This document shows, in pieces, positions 1-17,016 of a stretch of DNA of 25,833 bases. Below the pieces are notes generated by a model that worked only from the letters and a program-made list of their open reading frames with translations, made no database searches and had not been told where the DNA came from. This DNA comes from Saksenaea vasiformis B4078 (Eukaryota; Mucoromycota; Mucoromycetes; Mucorales; Saksenaeaceae), in NCBI GenBank assembly GCA_000697055.1, contig JNDT01001525.1, positions 1 through 25,833 on the forward strand, written 5' to 3'. A program made the position numbers and the translations under genes. How positions within the stretch are numbered: position 1 is the stretch's first letter; each line of letters starts with the position of its first letter.

Positions 1-312
1 ATCAAACTCGATGAATATCTTACGTCGCAGGTATTCTTAAAATGGCTATTTCTGCCCTCATTGCCTTTTCAGATTTGCAACAAGTGCCACAGCAGAAGTC
101 TCAAGAAAGTTACCACAAAGGATTTAGTCACGCACCATGGTATTCTAGAATGCAAAACCTGTGGAATACTTTGGCAGCGGGATATAAATGCCAGTAAGAA
201 CATGTTCTGGATAGCAAGTTCCATTTGGAAGGGTCAAGGTCGACCTACAGAATTCTTGCGTCCTCAAGCCAATATCGCCGTTGCGAATACGGTTTCCCTT
301 CAAGGGATTTAG
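1..312 (+). CDS. Fanzor/TnpB-like RNA-guided nuclease, C-terminal part (5' end outside window)
   Basis: Exons 1-30 and 73-312, joined over a 42-nt intron at 31-72 (GTATTC donor, TTTTCAG acceptor, phase 0). Exon 1 gives IKLDEYLTSQ and exon 2 continues ICNKCHSRSLKKV. Together they form the conserved block before the zinc ribbon of IS605 OrfB/TnpB and eukaryotic Fanzor proteins. Two CxxC pairs (CNKC, CKTC) form the zinc ribbon. The following WQRDINASKN carries the Asp expected as the third RuvC acidic residue. After it comes a tail with GQGRPTEFLRP and a stop at 310-312. Family members are RNA-guided DNA endonucleases, usually carried by transposons. Only the last ~90 codons are visible, so whether the gene is intact, and its RuvC-I/II residues, cannot be judged. 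The intron shows adaptation to a eukaryotic host. Family call fairly firm; activity unknown. Confidence 0.75.
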   Translation: MKLDEYLTSQVFLKWLFLPSLPFQICNKCHSRSLKKVTTKDLVTHHGILECKTCGILWQRDINASKNMFWIASSIWKGQGRPTEFLRPQANIAVANTVSLQGI

Positions 313-908
313 ATTTTTACGGTACGTATTTTACTCTGCCTGCATAATTTTATTAAATAATTAGCACCAGGTGTTTACATCGGTAAGGATATCCTCATGA
401 AACCTGAGATGATACTCACCAATGACGAGTTTGCTATGCTGGGAATGTTTTTTGCGCCAAAAACAATATCGAGTGGGGCTGTAAGTTTGCAACGATTTGT
501 TTCTTACGAGTGACTATGCTTTATAGTGGATACTTGATATTCGCTGGCGCAAAAAATATTTCTGGCAACGCAAACTTGTTTTCAAAAAACAGTACTCTGT
601 GACTTGTGGAGTGATGATTGCAGACTTTCTTACGTAACGACGTAAAGCTATCCTAACACGACGCAAAATTGCGGTGCAAAACAAGCGTCGAAAGAAGCTG
701 TCCTACTTTAGAGAAAGATGCATCCCATCGATAGATGCATTGAATAATGTTCCGTAGTATGAGGATAAGAGCCTGATGATATGTTTGATGATAATTGCAA
801 CGAACAACAAAGCAACGTTTTTGTGGGTTTGTATGGCGGAAATGCCCTCAACACCAATAACGGAGCTTCTATTTTATGCTATGCCATGACTAAATTGTAG
901 GATATGAA
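313..908 (+). other. spacer with coding-like remnants
   Basis: No confident gene. A GTAAGT...TTTATAG intron-like segment (481-526) joins a frame open over about 370-480 to a frame open from 527. The second frame then runs to about 890 with only a few stops (635-637, 755-757 and one near the end). It includes a basic stretch (TRRKIAVQNKRRKK) at roughly 653-694. This could be an eroded gene or transposon fragment linked to the neighbouring Fanzor-like gene, or chance. No family recognised. Confidence 0.25.
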
Positions 909-2528
909 TTATCCATCATTTGATTCCATCCCGTTGCGTGCACCAGATGATGAACTTGAAGGCATATTATGATCGTTCGTTTGTATATTTGACAATCGTG
1001 TCCCCAGTGACGATCCATACGCGCCTATTGTACCGTTCCCTGCTGTTCCACTTGCTTGCATAATCTGTTCCTGGTCCGAATTTGTTGATAGGGCTTCTGT
1101 ACTTGATTCAACTGCACTACTGCTTCCCGACTTGGAGTCCTCTCCATTTGCCTCTGCCGCAGCTGTCTCTTCCTTATTCTCTGTTTTAAGCACTGTGGTA
1201 TTGTAGCTGCCACAATGACGACATTTGTGGTAGAAGAAATGATATTTGGCAGGTGATTTACTCTCGCAGTCGTTGCAAAAGATGTGCGACACATATTTTT
1301 CGTACTCGGGAGGCATAGGCTGTCGCTCCAGTTCACGATCCAGACGCCCGAAATAGTCAGACATATCGCCTAAAGACTTTAGGCAGGTGGGGCACTGATA
1401 AGATGTCTGGATGTAAGCAGTGTAACATATCTTATGTATGCAATGCCCACAAGGCTACACAGAAGATGTCGGTAAAGATACATTCAAGATGATGCAGGAT
1501 TTCGCTTACCATGAAGATGACCTTGGACAAACTCGTAAACATATACTCTCCACAGATCGGGCAGTCACTTTCCAGGCTTCGCTCGATACAGCGATGTTTG
1601 TCTTTCAGCTTCATTTCCATACAAATGTTGCAGGTTTCGCAGTGGAAGTAATCTTTACCAAGCCCTTTACCCTGTCGGCAAATACCGCATCCATCACAGT
1701 GATAGATCGACTTGTTGGGATCATTATCCCATAGCTTGCATTTTGGACAAAAATATTTTGCCATCACCTCTTTACACTCTTTGCAGGTACGGGCTGCCGG
1801 TTGAAGCGTCAAACAAAGCATGCACAGCATATTTTTTGTGTCCGTTCTACACAGCAAGCACATTTAGTTTTTGTTTCTGTAATTCCTGAGCTTCAAATTG
1901 GCATACCGGACAATAGCGTGGTTGGTCGTCTCATCGTGACAGAATCGGCATGTAAAAATTTTGCCACAGCAATTGGCTTGCAGCTTGCATTTCCGTTGAT
2001 AGTGTTTACATCCATAAATCTTTTCACTCTCATTCTTAAAAAGTGGTCCTTTTCTCAGTCACTGTTAGACGTTTCCCTTGTCCTTACATGATACGAAGTA
2101 GAGTAGCCATTGTCTGTGGCTGTAGAGTCACTGTCATCAGAGTAGCTCTCCGTGGGGGGAGGTGTTACTGGGGGCAGAGTGCCATGTCGTATTAGGTACT
2201 GTCAAGTTAGTCATAGTTAGACATAATCCCCAGACACCCTATGGAGGTGATTTTTTGGAGCTACCTGCATCATTCGCGCTTTTTCCTTCGGATGAATGGT
2301 GTCATCCTTTTGAATCTCCAACATTTTCTTTCGAAGTTCTGCTTCATTCAGCTGGTTTTTTGGGTGAACTGGTGCACCATTCGTCTCGTCAGAAGCAGAT
2401 ACGGTGCTAGGTTGCGTCTGATCCTCAGCATCCCACCAATCATCATCATCGCCATCTGCCATGAACTCGTGATCATAGTCTAAATCGCTCTCAGAGTGGC
2501 GGCGGTGATGTACAGACGGCAAACTCAT
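909..2528 (-). CDS. CHY zinc-finger / RING-H2 E3 ubiquitin ligase (RCHY1/Pirh2-like)
   Basis: Exons in transcript order: 2528-2265, 2198-2088, 2034-1907, 1846-1510, 1454-909. Introns are 66, 53, 60 and 55 nt, all GT-AG and frame-consistent, giving 461 aa. Layout: acidic N-terminus with DDDDWWDAED (~27-36); a conserved helix ending IHPKEKARMMQ (~78-88); CHY zinc finger from GCKHYQRKC (~133); CTCHY-type finger with KYFCPKCKLWDNDPNKSIYHC (~198-218) and GLGKDYFHC; RING-H2 ligands C263, C266, C282, H284, H287, C290, C301, C304; then a zinc ribbon (HIFCNDC...YHKCRHCGSYNT) and a Ser/Asn-rich tail. The family ubiquitinates target proteins with an E2 enzyme; the mammalian member acts on p53, but fungal substrates are not visible here. 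The RING is intact only after splicing, because PCGHCIH lies across the 1455-1509 intron. ATG at 2528 is the first in-frame start. Confidence 0.92.
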
Positions 2529-4652
2529 TTTGATATATAATAATACAAGGTAGGAATGCTATATTGCGTAATAGCTGGAAGAAAAGGAAGGAAGAAAAGT
2601 GCAGAGATGTGATGGATTGTGACAAATGGTACAATTTTATCGGCTTTTCAAGAACCGACAACACATGAAATCAAACGTTCACCTCCCTAGTGGAAGTGAC
2701 AGGAGCAGAATTAAAATCAGTTAGTTTCCAAACAATCCGTTTAACCGCTTTGCATTTGGAGTAGATAACAAGTGATACGGATACATGGTCTTTACATGGT
2801 CGCCTGGATCCTGTACTACATTAGACCATTATGCACATTTTTTTCATTTCCTTTGTATTGAAGGCTAGCAGTCATGGCGTTCAAGCCAGCCAAATTGCCA
2901 TAGTGAACTACAGCAACCCAGCCAAGGCTCTTCAGCACAGGCCATGCCTATGGGTTCAAAAAATTTCGTAATAATAATTTTGCATAAGGAATTACCCAAA
3001 TGCCTATATTATCCTTACTCATTCATTTGAGGCAAAGATTGCAAGCAGTCACAGATATATACCGTATAAGAGACGATATTTATTTGGTCACAACTTGTGG
3101 TTGTAGCTCTCTGCACCATTTTGCCAAAAGGGAAGTAGTAGGGGCCCATTCGGTAACAAAATTGCCGCACAACCACGCTGCGTCCAGATGATAGTCAGAT
3201 TGACTAGTCTGGTGAACACCTAGTGCATTTTCGTGCGATCCACCAGTAGAATGGAACCATTGATAATTCGATACGACATCGTGGACGTTTAGTACAGCAT
3301 CTCTTCTGAATGGTTCGGTGGTTTTGAAGAAATAAAACCTCACATTTTTAAATTCTGTTAGAAGTGCTTCAATGTCAGTAGAGCTCCGAGTGCACTGACT
3401 TTTCAAATCATGTGCCTAGCTGTGCCTGCTTGTGATACTATTGGTAACATTCGCTCTTTCTTTAGTCATGTCTAAATGGATCGTCTGATACATGTTAGCA
3501 AAGATGTAGCAAACAAAAGAGTTGTGATTCCAACAGCTTTGCATAAAAAGTCACACCAAGAAGCTACGATACAACTGATACGACTCCTTAATCCTATTGC
3601 AAACTTTCCTTGGTAGACTATGGTTAAATTCCCCAGACCGTTAGATATTCTTGTAATTTTGTGTACTCTCATGCACTGACATACTCAAGTAATTCTATGA
3701 TCCTTCCAAGGGATGTTTAGCGGCAAGGGCGATCTCGATTCACTAGGTGGATATTTAGAAGACCAGAAAACAATGCCCTGCATACCCATCAAGTTTTGGA
3801 AGAGCCATTTCGTTCTGCATGAAGAAATACTCGGTTATGGGATTTAGAAGATTCGAAGTACGATTTCAAGCGCTATCTGCAGAACTAGTGTCATTGTTAC
3901 ACTTTCCTGGTAAGAGGTCGGTCGTTATTGAAGATTAACAAGGCTTGCTAAGACTAAAAGAAAAAAAGCTGAGAGATTTTAGTAAGCTAATTGGTGTATA
4001 GTTGTTCAGATTATGCGACGGTCCAAGAGGCTGTTGCAGACCAAACATGTAATGTATTACCTTCACATCCAAAGATGATCTCATTCTCTGAATACAAATT
4101 GACCTCGTAGTAGAGATGCAGTAATTTATACATAACTAGTCAGTACCACTTACATGAAGGGCAAGAACTCGACAATTGTATCCATTTTCTGGAATAAAGG
4201 CATTAACCTGTTATTGTGAGCGCAAGCGATGCGTAGGGAGACTTCGAGGATCTCCGCCAGAAAACGATGACTATGAATAATGTCAGTATACTATATTGTG
4301 TTAATGGCTTATTCCCTGGTAGCCATAGGAATCTTCTATCGCATGAGTTTAACAAGGCTCCATTCTGATCTACGCATCCTACAAAACAAATAAGGTTTGG
4401 ACGACGACAATCGAAAAAGAGAACGAGGCGCCTCCCTCCAGCAAGGACATGGGCTTTGACAGATATTACCGAAAATATCTAACATCAAAGATTTGGACAA
4501 GTGGAAAATCCTATCTACATTACATAACCACGTTCTGCAAGAGAAAAGCTCTCGTTTTTCAAGAATCTTCCTCATTTCTTCATCGGTTCAGTGAACCTTC
4601 GTATGTAAGATAACAGCGGAATTCTTAACATTCAATGAAAAAAAAATAGATA
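2529..4652. other. intergenic spacer
   Basis: AT-rich, with stops in all frames. The only sizeable open frame is on the minus strand at 3080-3406 (108 codons), ending in a segment with CGNFVTEWAPTTSLLAKW. It has no recognisable domain and no support from splice signals or neighbours, so I do not call it a gene. The part next to 2528 presumably holds the RCHY1-like promoter; no specific site was recognised. Confidence 0.4.
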
Positions 4653-4828
4653 CAGTGATCGCTCGATAAAACGATACCCTTGGCGAAAAAGGAATTTTAT
4701 GACTGTACCGAGAATATCGTTTAAGCAGCCATGCAAAATTTATAGCTTACCGACTCTGTTCTACCAAAAAAATATCATAATAACGAGAATATCGCTATAT
4801 TGAATATTGTTATATCGAGCGACCACTG
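4653..4828. mobile_element. pogo/Tigger-like MITE (176 bp, non-autonomous)
   Basis: The left end reads CAGTGATCGCTCGATAAAAC. The right end, reverse-complemented, reads CAGTGGTCGCTCGATATAAC. The terminal inverted repeats match at about 21 of 24 positions. Each end abuts a TA dinucleotide (4651-4652 and 4829-4830), the target-site duplication expected for the Tc1/mariner-pogo superfamily. The CAGT start and CTCGATATAAC core resemble pogo/Tigger termini. A subterminal motif CGAGAATATCG occurs twice (near 4712 and 4784). There is no open reading frame for a transposase, so it would have been moved in trans. Confidence 0.8.
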
Positions 4829-5079
4829 TATTAGCAGAAGAAACGCAATCGGAATATTCGTAAAAGATCCGTAGTGTTGCACTACCGGTCAGAAAAAGCC
4901 ATCCGTATCGTCTGTCATTGTCTGGATTTGGATCATTCGTGTCGGATGCAACACAAGATACTAAGGATTACAATAAACATTGTCGTTATCTTTATTCCAC
5001 CAATAATTGCTAATCTGCATGTCATTTTCTTGTCTCGGATGTTCTAGAAGCCATCATCGTCCTTCTCGCACAGATACTG

Positions 5080-5150
5080 CGTATGCGGGCTCAGTGTGGT
5101 AAAGTGTTCGCCTCCCTATCCACCGGATAATCCATGGGTTCAAGCACGCG
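5080..5150 (+). repeat. tRNA-like SINE head or pseudo-tRNA
   Basis: GGCTCAGTGTGG at 5088-5099 fits an RNA polymerase III A box, and GGTTCAAGCAC at 5137-5147 fits a B box 49 nt downstream, the spacing found in tRNAs. Between them is GTTCGCCTCC, a sequence common in tRNA-derived repeats, and a small perfect hairpin (TATCC / GGATA, 5117-5129). The acceptor and T stems do not pair, so it is not a functional tRNA. A tRNA-derived SINE 5' region or decayed tRNA is the best reading. No second copy lies in the window. Confidence 0.45.
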
Positions 5151-6030
5151 GCCTTTATCAGCCAACGATGCTCGCTGGCCCCATCCTCATAGAAGAGTCG
5201 GTTACTTACCTTGAGATGTGATGAGTATACGGCACTTTGAGAGTGTGAGCATACGTAAGAAGAGAAATACCTGAAGTGTTTATGTACTTTATATATACTC
5301 CTCCATGTGCCAACCATTGTGTATGACAAAAGTTCCCGATTATACGACTTTTTGATCTTCGACAAATGTGACATCAATGTTACAGGGACTTTTGCAACTC
5401 CTCTACCTACAAACGCACGGTCTTCGCAGTACGCGTGACCGCCAGACAACAATTGATTGGATCCGTGCGTTTAAATTCCGCTATCTGTAATACAAACGTA
5501 ATACGAAGATTTCAGGAAGATGCCACTCAGTTCGCGCAGACCTTACTGTTTAATACGGTAGATGTATTGACAGGTGTGTATCTGGGCAGATCCCAAAGGC
5601 AATTTGATAAAGAATTATGGCTTTTACTTCGATAGTTCACCCTGAACAATTTCACAACCAGTCCCTGAGTTGATGCAACAAAAGTGAGTTGGCGCTTGTG
5701 GATGTCCGTCCTACAGTAAGCGTAAGTTACAAAACATGTGGTTACCCTTGCTTTAAAAAACTCAACCCAGACGTTTTAGGGATCCAAAAAATAGATAATT
5801 TTTACGTTACAAGAACAGAATGATGTCCCAGTAAAAAGGTTGATCTCTATCAACTCCCCGACTGCCCCAATCCAATACTTTTCCTTAATCACAATTCTGT
5901 ACCGAGTCGACAACATTGCCTATAATCAAGGGAGGAGGAAGAACTTTATCCCAGGTATCATGACCGAATTAAGAACAACAAAGGAAGGAAACAAAATGAT
6001 GCGATGACTACTTTTCTGGAAGGCTTGTAA
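5151..6030. other. intergenic spacer downstream of VTC1
   Basis: No supported gene. The open frames here overlap the tRNA-like repeat or are short and without motif. It holds the 3' flank of VTC1 and possibly the body of a tRNA-derived SINE whose end I cannot define. Confidence 0.4.
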
Positions 6031-6472
6031 CTAATGGTTGAGTGCATCCAAGCGCACTGAGCCCGAAACAGAAGAGAGTAAGTTTTTTCTTCTGTTTAAA
6101 CCTTGTTTCCCAACACTTACGATAGAAATTGACAATGACGGCTGCCAATAAGAAGACGCACAGTACGGTTGGCCCCACGCGGTCATCGTAGGGTGCGGCT
6201 TCTCGGTTTCTGATTTTTGTTGCTCTCCAGTGGAAAGTATATAGAGCATATAACATAACACCCATAGCAATAAAAGTAAACAAAAGTCCTGACATGCGTC
6301 CGATGCGATCACCAAAGTTCAACAAACCCATGGCAAGCCCACCCAGAACGACAGTAAAGTTGAGCCATGACAAGAAAGTACGTTCATTGGCAAAGAAGAC
6401 TTTGGGTTCCACACGAACGGGAAGTGCGATACGTTTTCCAGTTGTTGATTCCAAGGCGCTTGTACTGGACAT
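6031..6472 (-). CDS. VTC1: VTC1, small membrane subunit of the vacuolar transporter chaperone (polyphosphate polymerase) complex
   Basis: Exons 6472-6121 and 6056-6031; the 64-nt intron (6057-6120) has a GTAAGT donor and CTCAG acceptor, phase 1. The product is 125 aa, close to the ~129 aa yeast protein. It is a DUF202 protein with three hydrophobic segments (about 34-53, 60-80, 98-117). It carries the hallmark [20 protein letters not shown] (12-31) and the motif [14 protein letters not shown]. Splicing restores the family-like end IVNFYLRLDALNH; reading through the intron would add an unrelated tail. The ATG at 6472 is chosen because the family begins a few residues before the GKRIALP block; an upstream in-frame ATG (6547) would add 25 atypical residues. 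Vtc1 supports Vtc4-driven polyphosphate synthesis and translocation at the vacuole, and also V-ATPase and membrane-fusion functions. Confidence 0.95.
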
Positions 6473-8362
6473 GGCGAAGATAAAGAAAAAGTTAACAAGT
6501 GGGAAAAGAAAAAGAGATCGATGTTCTGGAGCGATGATCGGGGACAAAAACGGATTTCCGACATCGCGAAATTTGGCAAACGCGTGACTTGCCGGAGTCT
6601 GATTTGAATGCCTTCGTCTTGCAAAAAGGCTTTGCTGTCAGTGTACCTTGCCCCTCCCTCTGCACTCGCCGGTTAAATCCAGAGATTGTCTTAGGAGTGT
6701 AAATATAGTCTAAAAAAATTCTGAAATGAACCCATGGCGCCCATGGTTATTTGTAGTAGCCTTACTTATCAACAAAGTTATGTTCATTTGTTGATCCAAT
6801 AGCATTTACGTGATAAAACCAGGTGGACTCAAATACCTGAATGCACTTTTTTTTTGATTGTATATCTGGTAGTTGAAGTATGTACATGGAACCCCAAAAA
6901 CCTATTAGCAATGGTGGCAGTAATGATAATAACGATAGCACACGATCTGCAAAGGATACAGACTCAGAGGAACGTATAGTCATCGGTAATAGGTGAAGCT
7001 ATATTAAGCACCGCTTTTCAAAAGCAAGTTCGAACATAGGTGCGCTTTAGCCGTAACTCTATGTACTGCACCTTCATGCACACTTATTCCAGCACTTGTA
7101 ACAATCTATGGCAGGCCTGCAAATTCTTTATCTATGTCCTGACAATACGGGGTTGCTAGAGCGCTTCAAAGGTATTTCGTACATATCAATCTGTATCTAG
7201 CATTGCTACATAGAATGGGGACAAGTGTCCCATATCCATTAAGCAAATAAGGAAAGGATTTTATTTCGTTTCGCTTGTTCTACGTTACAGGGGGTATATA
7301 TGCGTAATCTTTTGATGCTGAGTATTTATTGGTTCACATTATCGCTACCTCGCTCACCTACAGGGAGGTGCTGATTGTCTCATAAGACTGTGAATAAGGT
7401 TGTAAACTGAATCCAGCTTGATAGGTGGGCTAGGATCTCGCACCAACTGTTGTGCATGGTAAGCAAAGTTACAGGTTTTAGAATACCGGTTGCTTAAGGC
7501 GATGACCAACGTGATTTTCATGGTAACTGACGGTTGTCTGTACATCAGTTGGTTGAATACACATGCTTATCTGTTAGCAGTGTAAGTATGGCGCCAAAAA
7601 TAATTTAGAGATGCACCCATGATTCCTCTAAGCCGAGAGTTATCGTAGTCGTCTTGTTTCACAAGCAAATTCATGCTGCTTTGCATGACTTTTGAAGAAA
7701 TAGCGAGCAGACCGTGAGAAAGTATATAAACACTGTAAAATTTTGCCCCTTGATTCGGATGAGTATTCACACACACACTACGCTGTCCTCAGCGTCATCT
7801 AAAACAATAGGATAGAATCACTTGATCCTTTAGAGTGCTATATGTATTTACAGTAGTGAAAGTCCCTGAATAGATTAATACTGGGACGGTCGTAAAGAGA
7901 CTTCCGGATTGTTTTTCTTACTTCTTGACTTGTACAACGATTACCACCAAAAAAGGCACTCATGTCAAAAGAGCAGAGTTGCCTTGTTCGGCCTGTGCAG
8001 TTCGGGAACACAATGGCAAAGTTATGAAAACAGGCCATTGTTGCAAGGGGATTTACATGCACCTGAAGGCTGAATTTTTTTTTGTTCACGCTTGGGGTTA
8101 AATAGCTGCATGTCCCTTTTGGATCTTGTGATATGACCCTTGTGCTTCAGAACCGACGCAATTACGACGACAGCGTAAGTTTCCAACTTGGATTGCGCAG
8201 TACTGTCGACACATGCTACTTTATATCGCGATGTTATAACTGATGACGCTGTCAAAGAATAGAAAATGTTTTATACAAGCTTCATAAAAGTATACATACA
8301 CATATAAAAAAAAAGAATTGCAGACAAGAAATAAAAAAGAATAAGGAAAAGAAAGAAAGAAA
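6473..8362. other. intergenic spacer (VTC1 promoter side / SIP5 3' flank)
   Basis: About 1.9 kb with only short, motif-free open frames. The 100-200 bp next to 6472 should contain the VTC1 promoter. I found no CACGTG Pho4-type E-box there, though an ACGCGT hexamer lies near 6580. A partial palindrome around CCCATGGCGCCCATGG lies near 6731. Confidence 0.4.
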
Positions 8363-9710
8363 TCAACAAGAGATACTAGCAGATGTACGTCTGGATCTGC
8401 GGTGGTTATCTTCATCGACAGATTCGGCTCTATTCTGATCGAGAAATTGAGGTGGTACAAATGACGAAGTCGAAGATGGCGGTGTCTCCATTGAGGATGG
8501 CGAAGAATAGACTCCGTATTCAGCTGGGTCTATGGATATAGGAGACATTGCAGGCATGTTGTGGTATGACATTGTATCATCAGCTGAGTTTGCTGGTGTG
8601 ATTGTATTGTCCATTCGTTCCCGTTCTTCCTGTTCCGCCAAAGATCGACGAATTGCTTCAAATACCATCCATTCTTCCAAATCCATATTAACGTCTCGAA
8701 TGGTGGATAAATATTCACGACGATCTTGGGCGGCCACAGAGGATGCAGAACGACCGGGTCTCGCAAGAATAGTTTGTGCTCGAACAAGAGGGCCGGATGA
8801 ATTTGTTCTTGAGCGTCCATTGGTTGAAACCTTGCGGAGCCAATCAGGTCTCACATGGTCTAGTGCACATGACGGATGAGGATTAACAATGCTGTAAACA
8901 CGAGATGCAACTTACCGACAAGCACGACGTTAGGACTATTATGGCTAACACTTTTTCGTCGTTTGATTGTATCACTTAATCCTGACGTTGTATGTCTTGT
9001 GCCGTGATGATGCTGTATAATAATTAAAAAAAGGTGTCAAATGAATGGTTTTGATCAACGAGAGCCAAACCCACATCTATTTTATCGTCCCACTCTGGTT
9101 GTTGGTAAACAATGCCAAAATTGTCTTGTACACAAAATGGGCAAGTAGCCGGCATCAAAGGTGTTTCAACTGACCGTTTGATCTGCACAAAGCATTCGGT
9201 ACATATGGGCTGATCGCAACAGCGGGAATAGTTCATATTGGTGGGGTAATACTACAGGAAAAGCATTATTCAATTATGCAACTTTTGGAGCGGGGTTTGT
9301 TAAACTTACGAGAAAACATATAGGACATTCGATGGCATCGTTAAATAACAGTCGCTTTCCTTTTTGTTCTAGGTCCTGTTCATGACAAGGTTGTTCAGTT
9401 GACTGCGCTGGTAATGCATGTTGCAATGAAGATTGTTCATGTTGAGGAGGAGGGTCTTGTAATCCTGCATTTCACACAAGTCTCATTCAGTTCTGTGGAT
9501 TTAGAGAATTTTTGAACAATAACACATACCTTTATAGAATGGAGACAATTTCCTTTGAATGATTAATTTTCGAACAATACGAAGGTCAAAATCATTATCA
9601 GCCAAAGGATATAAGCCGTTGGGTAAGGTAGAACCAAAATCCACTTGTTCATTTGCTTGACGATGTGAATTATTTGTTTGACTATTGTTTTTCGAAATAC
9701 TAGCGCCCAT
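8363..9710 (-). CDS. SIP5: SIP5-like protein (RING-like zinc finger, UIM motif)
   Basis: Exons 9710-9530, 9464-9310, 9251-9060, 9012-8916, 8859-8363 give 373 aa; introns are 65, 58, 47 and 56 nt. The N-terminus MGASIS fits an N-myristoylation signal (Gly2, Ser6). A short helix ending KLSPFYKG (~54-61) precedes the zinc module: C107/C110 (ECPICF), then C123, C124, C129, C132 ([13 protein letters not shown]) and C149/C152 (CPFC). A basic [15 protein letters not shown] block, RPDWLRKV, and a ubiquitin-interacting-like motif ([20 protein letters not shown], 268-287) follow. Yeast Sip5 interacts with the Snf1 kinase and with Reg1/Glc7, linking it to glucose signalling; its biochemical role is unclear. 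The third intron donor is the weak one: GTTGAT at 9059 keeps VGLAL, while GTGGGT 15 nt upstream would also stay in frame. Confidence 0.88.
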
Positions 9711-15991
<6,281 letters not shown>

Positions 15992-17016
15992 TGGGCACCG
16001 TCGAAATATATATACATGGCGGGGATACTCTACTATACAGGAATCGTAAATAAAATTTGTCAGCTGAAAGTAATCGCTGCCTTTTTGGTATAGACCACTT
16101 AAAAAATTTCAGATTGAGGAAGAGTTGACCGCAAATTAAAGAGAGAAAGACTACAGTGATCGTGCCTATTGTTTCTAGATTGAATTGGGTGTGATCGAGG
16201 ATAATAGAATTACAGGATTTACATGTGATTCTACATCAATTTGACATTCTTGTGAACGAATGGGTAGTTTGTATTACCTTGTTGTATGCCAAGGTTTATC
16301 TCTCATTATCTTTTTTTTCTTTCGCGCCATATTTCTTAGCTATGTTGGACTGATAGGATCCTCTACCTGTCTGAACAAGTAACGTGTCCCGGGATGTGAT
16401 TGACGCTCAAAGAAAAACAAATATATTTTTTTTTCTTCAGTGTCGTGTCTCTAGCGAAATCTGGTACAGTAAGCATTTCATGGTCATGTTAAAGACAACT
16501 CTTTCCTTGGGGCTGCATGACGTTTGTTCCGATCTGTCCTGCCTGTAGGCCTTCTTTGCACGGATTATACAATGAAATATGCTGTCAATCTATGAGAAGC
16601 TCTGCTTACTCTTTCAACATAGACTGTCATATGCTAGACCTTTGCGTCTGTTATATCTGAATTATTGCAGAAAATGGCAAGCACTTCCTCGTTGCATCTT
16701 CCGACTCAGCTATGGCTGCTAGGTTGTCACAAATACACAGACATGTCTTTCAGGGGTAAGTCAGGTTCCATCCATGGCTATCAAAGGTGCTGACCATCAA
16801 TAGCTTTTACCGCTTCCAGGGGGGAGAAGGGTACCATGTTCATGTAAGTACGTCTATGGTTTTAGTGACATACAAATGACGCACATCCTACTCGTCCTTA
16901 GCGCCGTACTTATTTACAGATCGCGTATCTCTGCCAATCAATCTTGACTGAAAAAATAGTATTGATTCTCCGCTGTGGCTCGATCCGGATAAAAAAAGCA
17001 AGCGGATCCTGCCGGG
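15992..17016. other. intergenic spacer between SRPK and LEC1-like gene
   Basis: About 1 kb. It holds the SRPK 3' end (AATAAA at 16049-16054) and the upstream region of the PX gene. Two GTAAGT donors (16756 and 16844) follow short open stretches from about 16672. These could be small exons of an unrecognised gene or upstream exons, but I could not assign a family or a convincing start. Confidence 0.35.
16049..16054 (+). terminator. candidate poly(A) signal of SRPK
   Basis: AATAAA lies about 58 nt after the SRPK stop codon in AT-rich sequence. Position and sequence fit; function is inferred only. Confidence 0.4.

Noticed and set aside
3080..3406. 108-codon minus-strand ORF
   Set aside because: No recognisable domain, no splice or promoter context, and it lies in an otherwise eroded spacer; possibly a repeat fragment but not supportable as a gene.
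5054..5452. 132-codon minus-strand ORF
   Set aside because: It overlaps the tRNA-like repeat on the opposite strand and has no protein motif; best explained by the repeat's higher GC content.
6473..6547. Upstream in-frame extension of VTC1
   Set aside because: The extra 25 residues are atypical for the family; the ATG at 6472 gives the expected length and N-terminus.
7838..8255. Two overlapping minus-strand ORFs with Cys residues
   Set aside because: I considered a zinc-ribbon or transposase remnant, but Cys spacing fits no known motif and no continuing frame exists.
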